Assembly (NCBI RefSeq): GCF_900258485.1
Contig: NZ_OGVE01000001.1
Span: 124,001 to 188,000 of the forward strand
Source: Helcococcus massiliensis
GTDB lineage: Bacteria; Bacillota; Clostridia; Tissierellales; Peptoniphilaceae
DNA length: 64,000 bases
Direction of reading: 5' to 3'
Below are positions 1 to 10,370 of this stretch, in pieces. The notes beneath the pieces are model-generated. The model saw nothing but the letters and a program-made list of their open reading frames with translations. It did not search any database and had not been told where the DNA came from. Numbering within the stretch: the stretch's first letter is position 1; each line of letters opens with the position of its first letter. The translations under genes were made by a program, and so were the position numbers.

Positions 1-319
1 TTTTAGCATTTTCCACAGCTTCATTTATAGCTACACTAGTTGGCACAGTCTTAGAAATCACAAACTCATTTACCGCTACTCTAAGAATGGCAGATTCTAT
101 AGCTAGCAAAGTATTCATATTTGAATTTGACATATGATCTTCTATTATTTGGTCAATTTCATCAACATTATCAAAAATCGCCAGTAAAGAAGACCTGATA
201 AATTCTGTATTTACCTTGTGATAATCAAGTATATTATCCAAATAATCTTTTTCAATTTTATTTAATTGGCTTTGATAGGCTAACTTAATAACCCATTCTC
301 TTTCCTGTGTACGGTTCAT
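1..319 (-). CDS. nusB: Transcription antitermination factor NusB (partial, 3' end outside window)
   Basis: N-terminal 106 codons of a NusB-type all-helical RNA-binding protein. NusB pairs with NusE (S10) on boxA RNA to promote antitermination of rRNA operons. The visible translation starts MNRTQEREW and later reads AILRVAVNEF then VPTSVAINEAVENAK. These are the NusB helices around the conserved ILR..EL and P..VAINEAVE motifs. The ATG at 319 lies one base after the efp stop codon, so it is translationally coupled to efp. The efp-nusB pairing is a common Firmicute gene order. The gene runs off the left edge. Confidence 0.88.
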   Translation of the reverse strand, partial: MNRTQEREWVIKLAYQSQLNKIEKDYLDNILDYHKVNTEFIRSSLLAIFDNVDEIDQIIEDHMSNSNMNTLLAIESAILRVAVNEFVISKTVPTSVAINEAVENAK

Positions 320-320
320 T

Positions 321-878
321 TTACACTCTTGACATGTATTCGCCAGTTCTTGTATCTATTTTTAATACATCTCCTATTTCAACAAATAATGGAACATTTA
401 GAGTATAACCTGTTTCTACAGTAGCTGGTTTTGTAGCACCTTGGGCTGTGTCACCTTTGAAACCTGGTTCTGTGTCAGTAACTTCCAATTCAACAAAGTT
501 TGGTGCAGCAACTGAGAATGGTTCACCGTCTATATATTCGATTGATGCTATTTCATTTTCTTTAACAAATTTTGATGCTTCTTCAAACATTGATGGGTCC
601 ATTGGTAATTGTTCGTAAGTTTCAGGATCCATAAATACGAAGAATTGTCCGTCATTGTATAAATATTGCATTTCTCTTGATTCAACCATTACTTGTCTAA
701 ACTTTTCATTTGGGTTTATAGTAACTTCTTTTGAACCACCTGATTTTACATTTTTGATTTTTGTTCTTATGAATGCAGGACCCTTACCTGGCTTAACGTG
801 TTGGAAATCAATCACCTGCCAAATTTGTCCATCATCTTCAAAAGTAACACCTTTTTTTAATTCATTTGCTCCTAACAT
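321..878 (-). CDS. efp: Elongation factor P
   Basis: 185-residue EF-P, the usual length. It binds ribosomes stalled on polyproline and helps peptide bond formation. Three beta-barrel domains are recognisable: a KOW-like N domain (residues 1-63), the central OB domain, and a C domain ending GEYMSRV. The loop HVKPGKGPAF puts the conserved, usually modified lysine at K32, followed by P34 as in Bacillus EF-P. No lysine-modifying EpmA/EpmB gene is in the window. The start is set by an AGGAGGT ribosome site seven bases upstream of the ATG. It is first gene of an efp-nusB operon. Confidence 0.97.
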   Translation of the reverse strand: MLGANELKKGVTFEDDGQIWQVIDFQHVKPGKGPAFIRTKIKNVKSGGSKEVTINPNEKFRQVMVESREMQYLYNDGQFFVFMDPETYEQLPMDPSMFEEASKFVKENEIASIEYIDGEPFSVAAPNFVELEVTDTEPGFKGDTAQGATKPATVETGYTLNVPLFVEIGDVLKIDTRTGEYMSRV

Positions 879-914
879 AGAGACCTCCTTTTATTATCAT
901 AAATTTAACTCATA

Positions 915-943
915 AGTATAGTATACTATAATTTATTTGTAAA
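915..943 (-). promoter_or_regulatory. Sigma-A promoter of efp-nusB
   Basis: On the minus strand TTTACA (938-943), a 17-base spacer, then TATACT (915-920), about 35 bases before the efp start codon. Matches the consensus at 5/6 in each hexamer. Seen in sequence; not tested. Confidence 0.65.
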
Positions 944-1030
944 ATGAATATTTAAATGAAATTTTACATAAGACTTTTTGTTAAAATTTAAGCTATTTTT
1001 AGGAATTTAAAATTTAAAAAATTTTGTTTT

Positions 1031-1055
1031 ACAAGAATTGAAGTAAAATTCTTGT
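1031..1055. repeat. Perfect 9-bp inverted repeat
   Basis: ACAAGAATT and AATTCTTGT arms with a 7-base loop between the efp promoter and the DUF898 terminator. An AT/T run follows on the plus strand, but there is no plus-strand gene upstream to terminate. Role unknown. Confidence 0.35.
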
Positions 1056-1068
1056 ATATTTTTTCACT

Positions 1069-1097
1069 AAAAAAAGACAGGTCTCCCCTGTCTTCTT
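1069..1097 (-). terminator. Rho-independent terminator of the DUF898 gene
   Basis: AAGACAGG / CCTGTCTT stem with a five-base loop, followed by seven T on the minus strand, only a few bases past the stop codon at 1101. Confidence 0.85.
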
Positions 1098-1100
1098 TAT

Positions 1101-1436
1101 CTAATCAGCAAAACGAGTATGCTTTGTTGTCCATTGTAGCATCTTGATATGTAACCAAAAACCATAAATACCAAGTGTAATCAAAGTTAAAAGCCACCAT
1201 TTAATATAATTTCCAAATAATCCTGTAGCAGTACCATCAAAACATAGACGTCTACCGTCAATATAGGTATTGTTGACTTCCCATCTTTTGATAATAACTA
1301 CTGCCCAAGGATACATGATACCAAATGTCAAAACTGTAAGAATAAATCCTACAATAATTCTACCAATGTAGTCAATTATCCCGCCTCTAAATTCTGATCT
1401 GCCCATTGGCATGTTGTTTGTTGTATTGTAATGCAT
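1101..1436 (-). CDS. DUF898-family small membrane protein
   Basis: 111 residues. Two hydrophobic segments (about residues 20-45 and 75-100) each carry the glycine/aromatic pattern of the DUF898 (YjgN-like) family: TLTFGIMYPWAV..IKRWEVNNTYIDGRRLCFDGT, then LITLGIYGFWLHIKM. Function is not known for the family. An in-frame ATG 14 codons upstream is also open. The ATG at 1436 is preferred because AAGGAG sits six bases before it, inside the longer version. It is a single-gene unit with its own terminator. I expect an integral membrane protein of unknown role. Confidence 0.75.
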   Translation of the reverse strand: MHYNTTNNMPMGRSEFRGGIIDYIGRIIVGFILTVLTFGIMYPWAVVIIKRWEVNNTYIDGRRLCFDGTATGLFGNYIKWWLLTLITLGIYGFWLHIKMLQWTTKHTRFAD

Positions 1437-1541
1437 AGTGTCTCCTTTGTCACTGATATTGTATTGTATTCGTGACAAAAATTCAATTATGTTTAATTTT
1501 ATATCCTTTTAAAAAAATCAGTTAAATTAATATTTTATCAG

Positions 1542-1665
1542 CTAATAATATTCAATATCTTTAATAAATTTTGCTGGAACACCATCTTCAACGGTATTTT
1601 TTCTATATTTTTATTAATAAACGCAATAGATGAAATCACATTTCCATCGCCAATCAATAATATAT
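1542..1665 (-). pseudogene. 3' remnant of a hexapeptide-repeat acyltransferase
   Basis: Minus-strand translation gives IGDGNVISSIAFINKNIEK in one frame, then, one base shifted, VEDGVPAKFIKDIEYY and a stop. IGDG..I and GVPAKFIK are hallmark C-terminal pieces of left-handed beta-helix (LbH, xenobiotic/maltose-type) acetyltransferases. Only about 40 residues remain and the frame is broken, so this is a decayed tail and not a working gene. The 328-base stretch 1480-1807 holds only this remnant and the copB terminator. Confidence 0.45.
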
Positions 1666-1690
1666 TGAATGGTACAATGAGGATAGGATT

Positions 1691-1742
1691 AAAACAAAAT
1701 AAAGCGATAAGCGGTCAATATTATAATTGATCACTTATCGCT
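1691..1742 (-). terminator. Terminator downstream of copB
   Basis: Long inverted repeat with outer 9-bp arms AGCGATAAG / CTTATCGCT and a partly paired inner arm. On the minus strand it is followed by TTTATTTTG. It lies 66 bases after the copB stop. Confidence 0.7.
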
Positions 1743-1807
1743 ATTTAATAATATAGAAATCTTTTTTTATAATTTATAACTATCTAGCTATGCTTAAATC
1801 GATAGTC

Positions 1808-3853
1808 CTATTTTTCGTCTAGTTTTAAGGTCATAGCATTGATGGCAACTATAACTGTTGATAAGGACATCAAAACAGCTCCAACTGCAGGGCTTAATGT
1901 AAATCCAATTGGAGAAAGGATACCTGCTGCTAATGGAATTGCAATGAAGTTATAGCCGGCTCCCCAAACTAAGTTTTGTTTCATTTTCTTAGTTGTATTA
2001 TTTGCCAATTCAATAAATGACTCTATATCACCAGGATCTGACTTCATTAAAACAACGTCTGCTGAATCAAGTGCAACTTGTGTTCCGGCTCCAACAGCGA
2101 TTCCAACATCTGCTAATGCAAGAGATGGCGCATCGTTTACTCCATCACCAACCATAATAACTGTTTTACCTTGTTTCTTATATTCTTCTACTAGATCATA
2201 TTTATCTTGTGGAGATTGATTAGATCTATATTCAATTCCTAGATCTTCAGCAGCACCTTGAGCTGCTTTCTCATTATCCCCAGTTGCCATTAAAGGTTTT
2301 ATTCCATGATCTTTTAATACTTGAATAAGTTCTTTGCTTGTAGGTTTTAATTCATCTCCTAAAGCAACAGTACCAATAGCTTTTTCATTTTCTACCAATA
2401 TACTTAGTGTTGCTCCTTTTGGAACATCAATGTCTAAGGTTTTACCAAAAGCTTTTTGACTAATTAATTCATACTTATGACCATTAGCTTCACCTTCAAC
2501 ACCAGCACCTGAAATAACATCAATAGAATCAAACTTTACAGGTGATATATCTTGATTTTCTGCATGTCTAATAATTGATTGAGCAATTGGATGACTAGAT
2601 CCACCTTCAATTCCAGCCATAAGTGCAATAACTTCCTCTTTAGTATAATTGTCACTTAATAATTCAACATTTAATACCTTAAATTCACCAGTCGTTAATG
2701 TACCAGTTTTATCTAAAATCATTACATCTGCATTTGTAGCTAATTCTAATGCTTCTCTATCTTTAACTAGTAAACCACGACTAGCTCCTAAACTCGTACT
2801 ACGAGCAACAACTAAAGGAATCGCTAAACCTAAAGCATGAGGACAAGCAATTACTAATGTAGTAACCATAAACCTTATAGCAGTTTGTAAATCAGCTTTA
2901 ACTATCCAATATATAAATGCAATGATTGAAACAGTTACAGCTATATAAAATAACCAACTAGCTACTTTGTTAGCAGTGTTTTCAGCTTTAGAAGGTTGAT
3001 TTTGTGCTTCTCCAATTAATGCTTGAACCTGAGAAATAAATGATTTATCTCCTGTTTCTTTAACTTCTATATATAAGACACCATCACCATTAGTAGAGCC
3101 ACCAATAACTTCATCACCAACATTTTTTTCAACAGGTTTTGATTCTCCAGTTAATAAAGCTTCATTAACACGAGATTCACCTCTTTTTATAACACTATCT
3201 GCTGGTACATTTTCTCCTGCCTGTACACGAACAATATCCCCTACTTTCAATTCAGAAATAGGTCTTGTATCAATCGAGTCATCTTCTAGTACTACATGTG
3301 CTTCTTTAGGTAATAATTCAGCAAGGGATTGTTGAGCATCTCCTGCTTCCCCTATTGCTTTCATCTCAATCCAGTGGCCAAGTAGCATAATCAAAATTAA
3401 TGATGCAAATTCAAAGAAAAAGTCCATTATATGTTCACCTGTCACATATTTAGAAACTACAGCATAAATACTATACAAATATGAAACAGATATACCTAAA
3501 GAAACTAGCGCCATCATTCCAGGTGATTTTTGTTTAAATTCATCTACCAGACCTTGATAAAATGGTCTTCCACCATAAATTAATAATATAGTAGACAATA
3601 TAGCAACGATTATATCTGAATATTGAAAAGTAAATTGAAAGGGTAACTTAAATCCCATCATAGGTGACAAGATCATAATAATTAATCCCAATGGTAATGA
3701 TTTTAAGAAAAACTCCTTAAAATTTCCATGATGATGGTGGCCATGTCCACCCCCACCTTGATTATCATGCATATCATGTTCACTATGATCATAATTCATG
3801 TGTTTACTATGGTCATGATTATTATGATCATGATGATTATGTTTATTTTCCAT
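1808..3853 (-). CDS. copB: CopB-type (CPH) copper/silver-exporting P-type ATPase
   Basis: 681-residue P1B-type ATPase that pumps copper ions out across the membrane using ATP. The N terminus (1-45) is a histidine-rich metal-binding tail instead of a CxxC domain. The transmembrane metal site is CPH (ACPHALG, about residue 336), the mark of the P1B-3/CopB group and not CPC-type CopA. Also seen: LTGES of the actuator, DKTGTLT phosphorylation site (about 380), an HP motif (SSHPIAQS), TGDN, and the GDGVNDAP hinge (about 571). Full length, with a strong AGGAGG start site. It is preceded by a promoter with a CsoR-like operator, supporting copper-inducible expression. No copZ, copA or csoR is in the window. 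Confidence 0.92.
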   Translation of the reverse strand: MENKHNHHDHNNHDHSKHMNYDHSEHDMHDNQGGGGHGHHHHGNFKEFFLKSLPLGLIIMILSPMMGFKLPFQFTFQYSDIIVAILSTILLIYGGRPFYQGLVDEFKQKSPGMMALVSLGISVSYLYSIYAVVSKYVTGEHIMDFFFEFASLILIMLLGHWIEMKAIGEAGDAQQSLAELLPKEAHVVLEDDSIDTRPISELKVGDIVRVQAGENVPADSVIKRGESRVNEALLTGESKPVEKNVGDEVIGGSTNGDGVLYIEVKETGDKSFISQVQALIGEAQNQPSKAENTANKVASWLFYIAVTVSIIAFIYWIVKADLQTAIRFMVTTLVIACPHALGLAIPLVVARSTSLGASRGLLVKDREALELATNADVMILDKTGTLTTGEFKVLNVELLSDNYTKEEVIALMAGIEGGSSHPIAQSIIRHAENQDISPVKFDSIDVISGAGVEGEANGHKYELISQKAFGKTLDIDVPKGATLSILVENEKAIGTVALGDELKPTSKELIQVLKDHGIKPLMATGDNEKAAQGAAEDLGIEYRSNQSPQDKYDLVEEYKKQGKTVIMVGDGVNDAPSLALADVGIAVGAGTQVALDSADVVLMKSDPGDIESFIELANNTTKKMKQNLVWGAGYNFIAIPLAAGILSPIGFTLSPAVGAVLMSLSTVIVAINAMTLKLDEK

Positions 3854-3933
3854 ACTAATCCTCCTTAGATTTTAATAGTATTTATAAGTAGACTTATATT
3901 ACAGAGTCTGTTCTAAGATTTTAAACTGGATTT

Positions 3934-3993
3934 TCAACCGTTAACTAGCATGAGCACAGTCATAGTTTCCAGGTCAAATTTTCCTTTACTCAT
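3934..3993 (-). CDS. Possible 19-residue leader peptide upstream of copB
   Basis: Short minus-strand frame MSKGKFDLETMTVLMLVNG starting with ATG behind AGAGG, lying in the roughly 155-base copB 5' leader. It ends 80 bases before the copB start. It contains no Cys or His. It could be a leader peptide, the broken start of a lost gene, or chance. I do not recognise it. Confidence 0.3.
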   Translation of the reverse strand: MSKGKFDLETMTVLMLVNG

Positions 3994-4018
3994 ATATTCC
4001 TCTATATATTACATTTTC

Positions 4019-4047
4019 ATTATACCCCCTAGGGGTATATATGTCAA
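4019..4047 (-). promoter_or_regulatory. copB promoter with CsoR-like operator in the spacer
   Basis: Perfect consensus promoter on the minus strand: TTGACA (4042-4047), 17 bases, TATAAT (4019-4024). The spacer is filled by an inverted repeat, TATACCCC-3 nt-GGGGTATA (4021-4039). TACCCC/GGGGTA palindromes are the known operator class of the CsoR/CstR/RcnR repressors. Binding here would block RNA polymerase. The match to CsoR-type sites is inference from the pattern. Confidence 0.8.
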
Positions 4048-4155
4048 AAAAATTTTATCTTTTTATATATTTTGTCTATCCGCTTATCTAAAGTTCTAAT
4101 TATTTAATTTCAAATATTTTTATTCTTTTATTAGCTCAATTGTTTAAGTAATTAC

Positions 4156-4188
4156 TTAGGCTAAATTTATCCTAAATTATGCTATAAT
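4156..4188 (+). promoter_or_regulatory. Extended -10 promoter and inverted repeat before the antitoxin gene
   Basis: TGCTATAAT (extended -10, TATAAT at 4183-4188) lies 25 bases before the antitoxin ATG. No good -35 is seen. Just upstream is TTAGG (4156-4160) with CCTAA (4171-4175), a possible autoregulatory operator, as antitoxins of this family normally bind their own promoter. Confidence 0.45.
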
Positions 4189-4212
4189 TAATTAAAGAAA
4201 GTAAGGTTTATC

Positions 4213-4455
4213 ATGAAGATTGAAGTAAATAATTTAGTATCAATTAGTGAAGCTAATCAAAACTTTTCTAAAGTTGCTAGAAAAGTGGATGAAAATGGAT
4301 CTGTAATTATTCTAAAAAATAATCGTCCAAAATATCTTTTAGTTGAATTTGATGAAGCAACAGATTACCAAGTAGCTCCTGATGAAGATGTAATAGATAT
4401 ATCTGAAAGAATTATAAAAGAAAATAAAGCTTCCCTTGAGGCTTTTTCTAAATGA
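4213..4455 (+). CDS. Orphan Phd/YefM-family antitoxin
   Basis: 80 residues. The N-terminal half MKIEVNNLVSISEANQNFS..ARKVDENGSVIILKNNRPKYLLVEF matches the Phd/YefM antitoxin fold (DNA-binding N domain with the typical S..A..NFS and VIILKNNRPKYLLV core). The C-terminal tail, which normally wraps a RelE/YoeB or Doc toxin, is acidic and lysine-rich. No toxin gene follows: the stop is 11 bases before a terminator, and the next gene converges from the other strand. It is therefore an orphan, possibly a remnant of a pair or a stand-alone regulator. It is one of few plus-strand genes here. Confidence 0.8.
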   Translation: MKIEVNNLVSISEANQNFSKVARKVDENGSVIILKNNRPKYLLVEFDEATDYQVAPDEDVIDISERIIKENKASLEAFSK

Positions 4456-4465
4456 TTAGATTAAA

Positions 4466-4507
4466 AAAGCGAAAGACTATGAGATAAACTCATTTATCTT
4501 TCGCTTT
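4466..4507. terminator. Bidirectional terminator between antitoxin gene and hsdR
   Basis: AAAGCGAAAGA / TCTTTCGCTTT 11-bp arms with an inner ATGAG / CTCAT stem. A run of A precedes and T-rich sequence follows, so it can end both converging transcripts. Confidence 0.8.
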
Positions 4508-4531
4508 AATTTTCTAAAAATACTAATGATA

Positions 4532-7500
4532 CTAAATACCAATAAATATTTCTACAATCTTTCTGATTTTTTCTAATACACTTTGTTTTTTAGCCTGCCT
4601 CCCACCACCTATACGAGAAACTGGTGGTAGTAAATCGTCTAATTCTTTTCCTACATTTTCTACTTGACCTTTTTGAATAGCATTCTCTATAAACCTATGA
4701 GCTCCATCTTTTAGATTTTCTGCTTCTGCTAATGAATTGATTTCTTTTTTCTTCTCTCCTCTAGCAAATTTATAGAATGAATCAACTATTTCATCGTTGT
4801 TTTTAAGGTCATTTAAGTTTGTTGTATCTATATATTTTATTACTAAATCTTCCTTATATCTATTTTCTAAACTTGATTTAAGAGCTCTACGAACATCAAC
4901 TTTAATTGTTTCTTTGTCCTCGTTATCTTTACTCTTTTCTAAGATTAGTTGTAATATATAGTCTAGATTTATTTCGTCAGTTTTTAATAAATCTATCTCA
5001 AATTCAATATCTGAAAAGTCTATCTGTATACCATCACAGTTATCTTTCTGATTAATCGACTGTTCTCTTATATCTACATATACACTCTTCATATCTTGCA
5101 TTTGTCTAGCGGAAATTATATGTTCAAATTCTTGATATTGATCATAGTTTCTTAATATATTATCGTATCTCAAAACTTGACCAAACATTTTTGCAAATTC
5201 TTTTTTATCAGCTTCTAAATAAATTTCAGTTGGTTCTGGAAATTTTTCAATAATCTCTTCACAAATTTCAATAAATCCCTTATGATACTTATCTGTTTCT
5301 TCATCTATATATCCATCGATATAATCTTCGTAAGCTCTCTCTAGGATTATATTAACATTATTCTCATCACCAAAAGTTCTAATCGCATCTTTTGTCGCTT
5401 CTTCTAAATCTCTAAAGCATACTATATTACCAAAAGTTTTAACCTTATTAAGTATACGATTAGTTCTTGAGAATGCTTGTATAAGACCGTGATATCTTAG
5501 ATTTTTATCTACAAATAAAGTATTTAATGTAGGTGCATCAAATCCAGTTAAGAACATGCCTACAACGATTAATAAATCCACCTCTCTATCTCTAACTCGT
5601 CTAGATAAATCTTTATAGTAATTTTGGAATTCATTTCCTTCTATTGAATAATTAGTTTTGAAATAATTATTATAATCTTCAATTGCTTTTTCTAAAAACT
5701 CTTTGGCTGTTAAATTTAATGCTGATGGTTCAAAATTTTCGTCCTGAATTTCACCAACAATGTTCTTTTCTTCATTTGCTGCAAAACTATAGATTGTCGC
5801 AATCTTTAGTCTCTTTTCTTCAGGTAAAGAACTTTGTTGCCTTTGAAACTCTTCATAATATAATTTAGCTGATTCTATATTTTGAACTGCAAACATTGCA
5901 TTAAACCCATTCAATCTTCTATCTTTCAAGTCATAATACTCATTACGACGAGTCTTAGCATTAAATACTTTAAGTACATGTCTGGTAATTTCAGTAATTC
6001 TTTCTGGATGAATTAAAAGTTTTTTGTCTAATCTTGCTAATTCTTCTTCATCACTTTCTTGCTCAGCATTTTTATATTTAGGAACTATATTATTATAGTC
6101 AACTTTAAATTTTAAGACTTTACCATCTCTAATAGCATCAGTAATTACATAGCTATGTAATTCTTGCCCAAATATACCTGCTGTAGTATCGCCTTTGATA
6201 GAATTTTCTGCAAATATTGGAGTACCAGTAAATCCAAATTGATAATACTTCTTAAATGATTTTCTTATATTATTTTGTGCTTCCCCAAATTGAGACCTGT
6301 GACATTCGTCATATATGAGCACACAATGTTTATCATATATTGGATGTTTTGGATTTCTTTTTACAAATTCATTTAGCTTCTGAATAGTAGTGACTACTAT
6401 CCTACCATCTTCCTTCTCTATAGCTTTTTTTAGTTCTTTGGTGTCCTTGCTACCATTTACACTATCTTCTTGAAACCTCTTATATTCATTCATTGTTTGA
6501 TAGTCTAAGTCTTTCCTATCAACTACGAAAAATACTTTGTCTATAAATTGTAATTCTGTTGCAAGTCTTGCAGCTTTAAATGATGTAAGTGTCTTTCCTG
6601 TACCTGTAGTATGCCAGATATATCCACCTGCATGAGCTGTCCCCGCTCTTTTAGCTTGGAAACTTGATTTTATCTTCCACAGAATCCTTTCTGTTGCTGC
6701 TATTTGATATGGTCGTAAAATAAGTAGTGTATCATTTGTATCAAATACACAATACTTAGTTAGGACTTCTAAAAGAGTGCGCTTTTCGAAAAATGTCTTT
6801 GTAAAATCTTCTAAATCTACTATAGTCTTATTGCGAGCATCAGCCCATTCAGAAGTAAATTCATAATGGTTTTTATTTGCTGCAGTTGTATTAGCAAAGT
6901 ATCTAGTATAAGTACCATTTGAAATTACAAATATTTGAACATACTTATATAATGAATTGTCACTATTAAAACTCTCCCTGCTATATCTATGAATTTGATT
7001 AAATGCTTCTTGTAGTTTTACTCCCCTTCTTTTCAACTCAATATGAACTAAAGGAAGTCCATTTACAAGAATGGTAACATCATAACGGTTTTTTCTTTCT
7101 CCAACAACTTGGCTTGTAACTTGAAGAGAGTTATTATGCAAATCTTTCTTATCTATAATTTTAATATTCTTTAAGTGTCCATCGTCAAAGGTAAAATCAT
7201 AAATATGATTTTCTTGAATTTTTCTAGTTTTTTCAATCATTCCATCATTTAGAGCATCAAGATATTCTAATTTAAATCTTTCCCACTCTTTATCTGTGAA
7301 TGATACCTTGTTTAATACTTCAATCTTCTCTCTAAGATTTTCATACATTTGTTCATTTGACTTAAAAAATATTGTCTTATAGCCTTGAGACACTAAATTC
7401 TCAATCAATTGTCTTTCAAGTTCAGCTTCTGATTGATAAGCTGTCTCTCTGACTAATGGATCTTTTTCAAATCTTGATAATATGATACCATCAGTCATTT

Positions 7501-7537
7501 CTGCAATTGTACTATAAGTAGAGGTTCGTTCTGGCAT
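4532..7537 (-). CDS. hsdR: Type I restriction enzyme R subunit (HsdR)
   Basis: 1001-residue motor/nuclease subunit of a type I restriction-modification complex. It translocates DNA with ATP and cuts unmodified DNA at a distance. The PD-(D/E)xK nuclease core is YDVTILVNG..HIELKRRG (about residues 150-167). The SF2 translocase follows: Walker A TTGTGKT (about 309), DECH box (about 408), TGTP (about 438), and motif VI within QAFSRTNRI. The C-terminal helical region contacts the methylase core. All key residues are present, so it looks active. The start has AAAGGAG six bases upstream. It is the last gene of hsdM-rhuM-hsdS-hsdR, 14 bases after the hsdS 3' segment. Confidence 0.95.
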   Translation of the reverse strand: MPERTSTYSTIAEMTDGIILSRFEKDPLVRETAYQSEAELERQLIENLVSQGYKTIFFKSNEQMYENLREKIEVLNKVSFTDKEWERFKLEYLDALNDGMIEKTRKIQENHIYDFTFDDGHLKNIKIIDKKDLHNNSLQVTSQVVGERKNRYDVTILVNGLPLVHIELKRRGVKLQEAFNQIHRYSRESFNSDNSLYKYVQIFVISNGTYTRYFANTTAANKNHYEFTSEWADARNKTIVDLEDFTKTFFEKRTLLEVLTKYCVFDTNDTLLILRPYQIAATERILWKIKSSFQAKRAGTAHAGGYIWHTTGTGKTLTSFKAARLATELQFIDKVFFVVDRKDLDYQTMNEYKRFQEDSVNGSKDTKELKKAIEKEDGRIVVTTIQKLNEFVKRNPKHPIYDKHCVLIYDECHRSQFGEAQNNIRKSFKKYYQFGFTGTPIFAENSIKGDTTAGIFGQELHSYVITDAIRDGKVLKFKVDYNNIVPKYKNAEQESDEEELARLDKKLLIHPERITEITRHVLKVFNAKTRRNEYYDLKDRRLNGFNAMFAVQNIESAKLYYEEFQRQQSSLPEEKRLKIATIYSFAANEEKNIVGEIQDENFEPSALNLTAKEFLEKAIEDYNNYFKTNYSIEGNEFQNYYKDLSRRVRDREVDLLIVVGMFLTGFDAPTLNTLFVDKNLRYHGLIQAFSRTNRILNKVKTFGNIVCFRDLEEATKDAIRTFGDENNVNIILERAYEDYIDGYIDEETDKYHKGFIEICEEIIEKFPEPTEIYLEADKKEFAKMFGQVLRYDNILRNYDQYQEFEHIISARQMQDMKSVYVDIREQSINQKDNCDGIQIDFSDIEFEIDLLKTDEINLDYILQLILEKSKDNEDKETIKVDVRRALKSSLENRYKEDLVIKYIDTTNLNDLKNNDEIVDSFYKFARGEKKKEINSLAEAENLKDGAHRFIENAIQKGQVENVGKELDDLLPPVSRIGGGRQAKKQSVLEKIRKIVEIFIGI

Positions 7538-7551
7538 AAGCTCTCCTTTTA

Positions 7552-9344
<1,793 letters not shown>

Positions 9345-9352
<8 letters not shown>

Positions 9353-10370
9353 CGTCTTCCTCCATAAATGAACCTTTCAAAATTCCCTTATCAAAATCAG
9401 AAACTATTTTTTGTATTTTATTAAATTTATCATATTCTAATTTTGCTTTTTCATCAGCTGTTTTTTTGCTAATTTTTCCTTTATCTTTTAAGATTTTATA
9501 TCTCCTAAAATTTAGGAATGCATTAATACTTTCAGCAAAATCTTCCATTGTAAAGGTGTTTTCATCTTCTATTAAATCTTCTACATAATCAAAAAATCCA
9601 CTTACCGCTCTTTCTAATCTTCTTATTTCTTTTTCATTCAAGTAATTTTTTGCTACTGTTACATCTGATTTTAAGATTCTACCATCTGGGGAATTTTTCC
9701 AAGTTGTTAAACCCATATTTGTTTTTTTATGGTCAGCTGAACTTTCTACTATTTCGGCTGCTGTCTTTCCAGTTATTGCATAATGAAATTTATTTTGAAC
9801 CATAGCATAAAAATCTTTTGTAATTTGAGAGTTTTTGTTATAGTCGATGCTACATTCTGCAAATATATCCGTTATTTGTTGCCAAATCCTTCTTTCGCTA
9901 GCTCTTATTGAGCGTACTCTTTCAAGAAGTTCCTTAAAATAATCTTTTCCAAATACATCTTGACCTTGTTTCAATCTTTCATCATCTAAAACAAAGCCCT
10001 TTTTTATATACTCTTTTAGAACAGATGTCGCCCACATTCTAAATTTTGTAGCCTTATAAGAATTAACTCTATAACCTACTGAAATTATAGCATCTAAATT
10101 ATAATATTTAGTATTTGAAATTTGAGTTTTCCCTTTAATTGCACCATGTTCAGTGGTGTGTGCAAAATTTGCACATACCACTTTCTCATCTAATTCACCT
10201 TCTAAAAATATATTTTTTAAGTGCTTAGTTATTCCAGATCTATCTATACCAAAAAGCTCAGCCATTCCTTTTTGATTAATCCATATATTCTCATTTTTAA
10301 CTAAAATATCTACGCTTACTTCTTCGTCTGGTAATCTATAAATTAAGAAGTTTATATTTTGATTATTCAT
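9345..10370 (-). CDS. RhuM-family protein inside the type I RM operon
   Basis: 341 residues of the RhuM (virulence protein RhuM, Fic/DOC-operon-associated) family. The N domain [25 protein letters not shown] resembles a helix-turn-helix. [33 protein letters not shown] is the family hallmark. Its biochemical role is not settled. RhuM genes are often found between hsdM and hsdS or hsdR, as here. Both ends overlap their neighbours by 8 bp (ATGA-TAA overlaps), so it is translated with the methylase and specificity genes. A regulatory or accessory role in the RM system is inference. Confidence 0.88.
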
